In this document: positions 7,884 to 10,475 of the stretch, one piece after another
How the letters are laid out: every line of letters begins with the position of its first letter
Numbering within the stretch: position 1 is the first letter of the stretch
DNA from: Ettlia oleoabundans
Lineage: Eukaryota > Chlorophyta > Chlorophyceae > Chlamydomonadales
Assembly (NCBI GenBank): GCA_019693395.1
Contig: JAAMXP010006255.1
Location: forward strand, 1 to 10,475
Reading direction: 5' to 3'
Length of the DNA: 10,475 nucleotides
Translations under genes and position numbers: made by a program
The notes under the pieces: generated by a model
Databases searched by the model: none
Seen by the model: only the letters and a program-made list of their open reading frames with translations
What the model was told of the DNA's origin: nothing

Positions 7884-10415
7884 ATGTTTAGCAACCGTTC
7901 CGTGGCAATCGCCGTCGCTTTGGTTCTTGCGCTGGCTCCCGGTGTGAATACACGAAAGCTGCAGGAAACAGGTGCCTTGTTTGGGAGGAGCGCGCTGGCG
8001 CGGATGCCTTGCGTCCTTTGTCCAGGCCTGCCCGTGAGGAGCCGGTTGAGGTGTAGCAAAGCGCGTCAGCTTGCCGCGCCTATAGCCCAGCCCTAGTGCA
8101 GTCGCCTCAATCCCCCCCGCTGTCCTGCCGCCCTGCAGGGGAGGTGTGGGCATTGCTCATTGCTGGAAGTGCGGGTTGGGGCAATTATCGACACCAAGCA
8201 GATGTGGCACACGTGTGTATACAGACATGTGCCAATGTCCATTTGCCATGCCTGCCACTCACTTTTGTGCACGCACCAAGCTTCCCAGCCCAACTCCCGC
8301 TGCCTTCGCCCACACCATCTTGTCATTGCCTCCATGCTCTTTCGCTTCTTTGTCGGCAGGCCTACCAGGTGCTGCGCCGTGGTGGTGTGAAGGAGAACCG
8401 CATTATAACAATGATGTACGATGACATCGCAGACAACCCTGCAAACCCGCATCCTGGCCAACTCTTCAACCATCCCCGTGGGCCTGACGTCTACGCCGGC
8501 GTGGCCATTGTGAGCACTGGGACGCCCCAAACCCGGCTGCTGCAGTGGCAGGCGGGCAGCGAAAAGCAGGACGCCGAGTAACATTGGCAACCCGGGGCTG
8601 CAGCGCTGTGCTGCCTGCACCCACAGCCCGCCTGCTGCTTGTATCTTCCTGCCTGGACTGGGATATCAGATCCTCCACACCCGTCCCACCTTGATTGCTG
8701 CTCATCTTCCTATCTTTCTCATCCTGGTTCCTAACGCATCTTTGGAGTCTTTTGCGCTCGCGCCCAACAGGACTACTCACGGGACCAGGTCAACGCCGCC
8801 AATTTCCTGGCTGTGCTAGCAGGCAATGCCACGGGTGTGGGGCCCCGCTCCCGCCATGCGTCGGGTCGCGTAATTGCCAGTGGTCCAAATGACAAGGTGT
8901 TTGTTTATTACTCTGACCACGGCGCCCCTGGAGTGGTTGGCATGCCTGCCGGTCCGTTCCTCTATGCCGACCAGCTGAACGAAGTCATTGCAAAGAAGTC
9001 GAGGCATGGCGGTTTTGCTGAGATGGTCATGTAAGTGAGCGTGATGCTGCATGGTGGTGGTAGCAGGGCAGACAGTTGAGATGTTGTAGATTGGTGCAGC
9101 ACCCAGTGCACGAGTGAGGCCTGCTGCCCTGCGCTGGGCTCAATGTGCAAGCTTTGCTGGTTCTGCCTGCCTGCTCGCTTCAAATCATGCGCTCTGCCTT
9201 CCCCGTTTCCTAACCTTTCTGCCATTCCCCTGCCACCTGCACCATGCAGCTACATTGAGGCGTGTGAGAGCGGCAGCATGTTTGAAGGGCTGCTGGAGGA
9301 TAACCTCTCTGTGTACGCCACCACAGCTGCAAATGGGCACGAGTCCTCGTGGGGTGAGAGCCTGGCAGGAGTGCAATGCTGGGCAGGCTGGCAGACCCAC
9401 AGACAGGACAGCTTTGTCAAGGGTTGTACTGACGGCAGCATTAGCAGCAGTTGGTCAAGCTCCTGTCACTTGGTGTGGCTCTCTGCTCTGGCAATCTGTT
9501 ACTCTGCTTGCCGCCGAATCCACAGCTGCGGCTGCCGCTGCACTGCAGGCACGTATTGCCCTGGAATGTCGCCATCCCCGCCACCAGAGTTTGCTACCTG
9601 TCTGGGCGATCTGTATTCGGTGGCCTGGCTCGAAAATGCTGACCAGGCAGACCTCACGATAGGTGGGTGGCTGGGTGGGTGGGTTGTTGTTGGCACTGAT
9701 GCTGCCGTATCTGGCTGGTCATCTGCAATGTTGGCTTGGCATGAATGCAGCTTGACAGCTCCTATAGAGTGCACAGGGTCTAAAACAACACGCGTCTACC
9801 TGCTTACCCATGCTTGCACCGTTTTTCCAGCTTGGGGCTACCCCCTAGTCCTCCTTCTTCCATTCTTTGTGTGCAGAGACGCTGAAGAAGCAGTTCCAGT
9901 TGGTGAAGGCACGCGTGTCCCGCAACTTCACATACTCTCAGGGCTCACACGTCATGCGCTTTGGCACAGTAGAAATTGCTGAGGAGCCTGCAGCAGAGTT
10001 TATGGGGTATGACAACACAGGTGGGTGCCAACAATGGGCAAACAATGGTATGGGTTGGGAAGGCACAGAGAGGGAGAGCAATCGCTGGTTTCCCTGTTGA
10101 ACAGCTATGCTGTTTCACAAGTAATGAAAGAGTGCAAAGGCCTGGTCTGCGTGGTTGAAAGGCAAAAAGGAACTTTGCATATTTTGACAGGCAATTACAT
10201 TCATCACTGTTGGAGCTGGTTGGTGCTCCATCCCACTTCCTCACCGTGCAGGAACCGGCCCTGAGGAGCTAGTAGCCGCATCGAACAGCCTGCCCTGGAC
10301 TCCACTGGGTGCCGTCCCACAACGTGAGGCCGACTTGATGCCACTTTACCAGCGGTATCATACAGCAGCGGAGGGCCCCAACAAGGCTGCTGCGCTGCGG
10401 GAGCTGGAAGCCGAG
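7884..10415 (+). CDS. Legumain / asparaginyl endopeptidase (peptidase C13), 3' end outside window
   Basis: Exons are 7884-7971, 8139-8212, 8360-8509, 8771-9030, 9250-9353, 9549-9662, 9877-10020 and 10252-10415. All are GT-AG and in frame, giving 366 residues before the next intron. The N-terminus has a signal peptide (hydrophobic core AIAVALVLALAPG), pointing to the secretory or vacuolar route. The protease cuts after Asn and activates vacuolar proteins. Motifs: NYRHQAD (45-51), MMYDDIA, DVYAGV, VYYSDHG with catalytic His154, YIEACESGSM with catalytic Cys196, TTAANGHESSWG, then GTYCPGMSPSPPPE and CLGDLYSVAW. The His-Cys spacing of 42 equals plant vacuolar processing enzymes. S1-pocket residues Arg47, Glu194 and Asp246 are kept. 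The full proline-rich loop after TYCPG is typical of hydrolases rather than peptide ligases. Sequons occur at N123 and in NLS and NFT. Exon 8 (READLMPLYQRYHTAAEG) begins the C-terminal prodomain. The usual SNGW reads SAGW (Ala41). Confidence 0.92.
9663..9684 (+). repeat. GGGT-rich tract at intron donor
   Basis: GTGGGTGGCTGGGTGGGTGGG begins exactly at the donor of the legumain intron 9663-9876. Four G-runs of three lie within 22 nt, so several overlapping GTGGGT donor-like sites and a possible G-quadruplex in the RNA are present. Confidence 0.6.
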
Positions 10416-10450
10416 GTGGGTGGGTGCTGGCTTCCCTCACGGTGCGCCCC

Positions 10451-10475
10451 TGTGTGCGCGCGCGCGCGCGCGCGC
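10451..10475. repeat. Alternating pyrimidine-purine (TG)n(CG)n tract at window end
   Basis: TGTGTG passes into an uninterrupted CG dinucleotide run that continues to the last base, just inside the legumain intron starting at 10416. Such tracts are prone to Z-DNA and to length variation. Its full length is unknown because the window stops here. Confidence 0.85.

Noticed and set aside
7569..8153. 194-codon open frame on minus
   Set aside because: It overlaps the legumain promoter, signal-peptide exon and first intron; no recognisable protein results.
8093..8620. 175-codon open frame on minus
   Set aside because: It is antisense to legumain exons 2-3, which carry the family motifs on plus.
1..10475. 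CRISPR arrays, tRNA or rRNA genes, transposon ends
   Set aside because: I found no regularly spaced direct repeats, no tRNA- or rRNA-like segments and no transposase or terminal repeats; the short tandem repeats are simple intronic microsatellites.

Overview
The window is a stretch of nuclear DNA from a eukaryote, most likely a chlorophyte green alga. The evidence is dense GT-AG introns of about 100-280 bp, GC-rich coding exons, TGTAA poly(A) signals of the green-algal kind, a plastid-transit-like presequence, and a plant-type legumain. I rebuilt the genes by splicing across exons by hand. Every junction used keeps the reading frame, and the joined proteins match family motifs across the splice points. 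The species cannot be told from the sequence alone.

There are five protein genes in strictly alternating orientation. (1) 32-1892, plus strand: the C-terminal two thirds of a GH9 (endoglucanase-family) protein; its 5' end lies outside the window. The family's conserved His and catalytic Glu are both replaced, so it looks like a pseudoenzyme. (2) 2720-3861, minus strand: a small universal-stress-protein-fold protein of 139 residues in five coding exons, without the usual ATP-binding glycine loop. (3) 4374-6591, plus strand: a five-bladed beta-propeller protein resembling the GH43/GH32 fold, with five visible internal repeats and a probable chloroplast transit peptide. (4) 6655-7418, minus strand: a bacterial-type (YfcE-like) metallophosphoesterase with all metal ligands kept and one spliceosomal intron. 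(5) 7884-10415, plus strand: a legumain / asparaginyl endopeptidase (vacuolar processing enzyme) with signal peptide and complete catalytic dyad; its C-terminal prodomain runs off the window.

Genes 1/2 and 3/4 converge. The second pair is extremely tight: 63 bp lie between the stop codons, and the only clear poly(A) signal for gene 3 lies inside the last coding exon of gene 4. Genes 2/3 and 4/5 diverge from intergenic regions of about 510 and 465 bp. The 2/3 region holds a G-box inside an imperfect dyad and a 14-bp perfect palindrome. The five products do not form an obvious pathway, which is normal for a nuclear locus. I found no RNA genes, CRISPR arrays or recognisable transposons.
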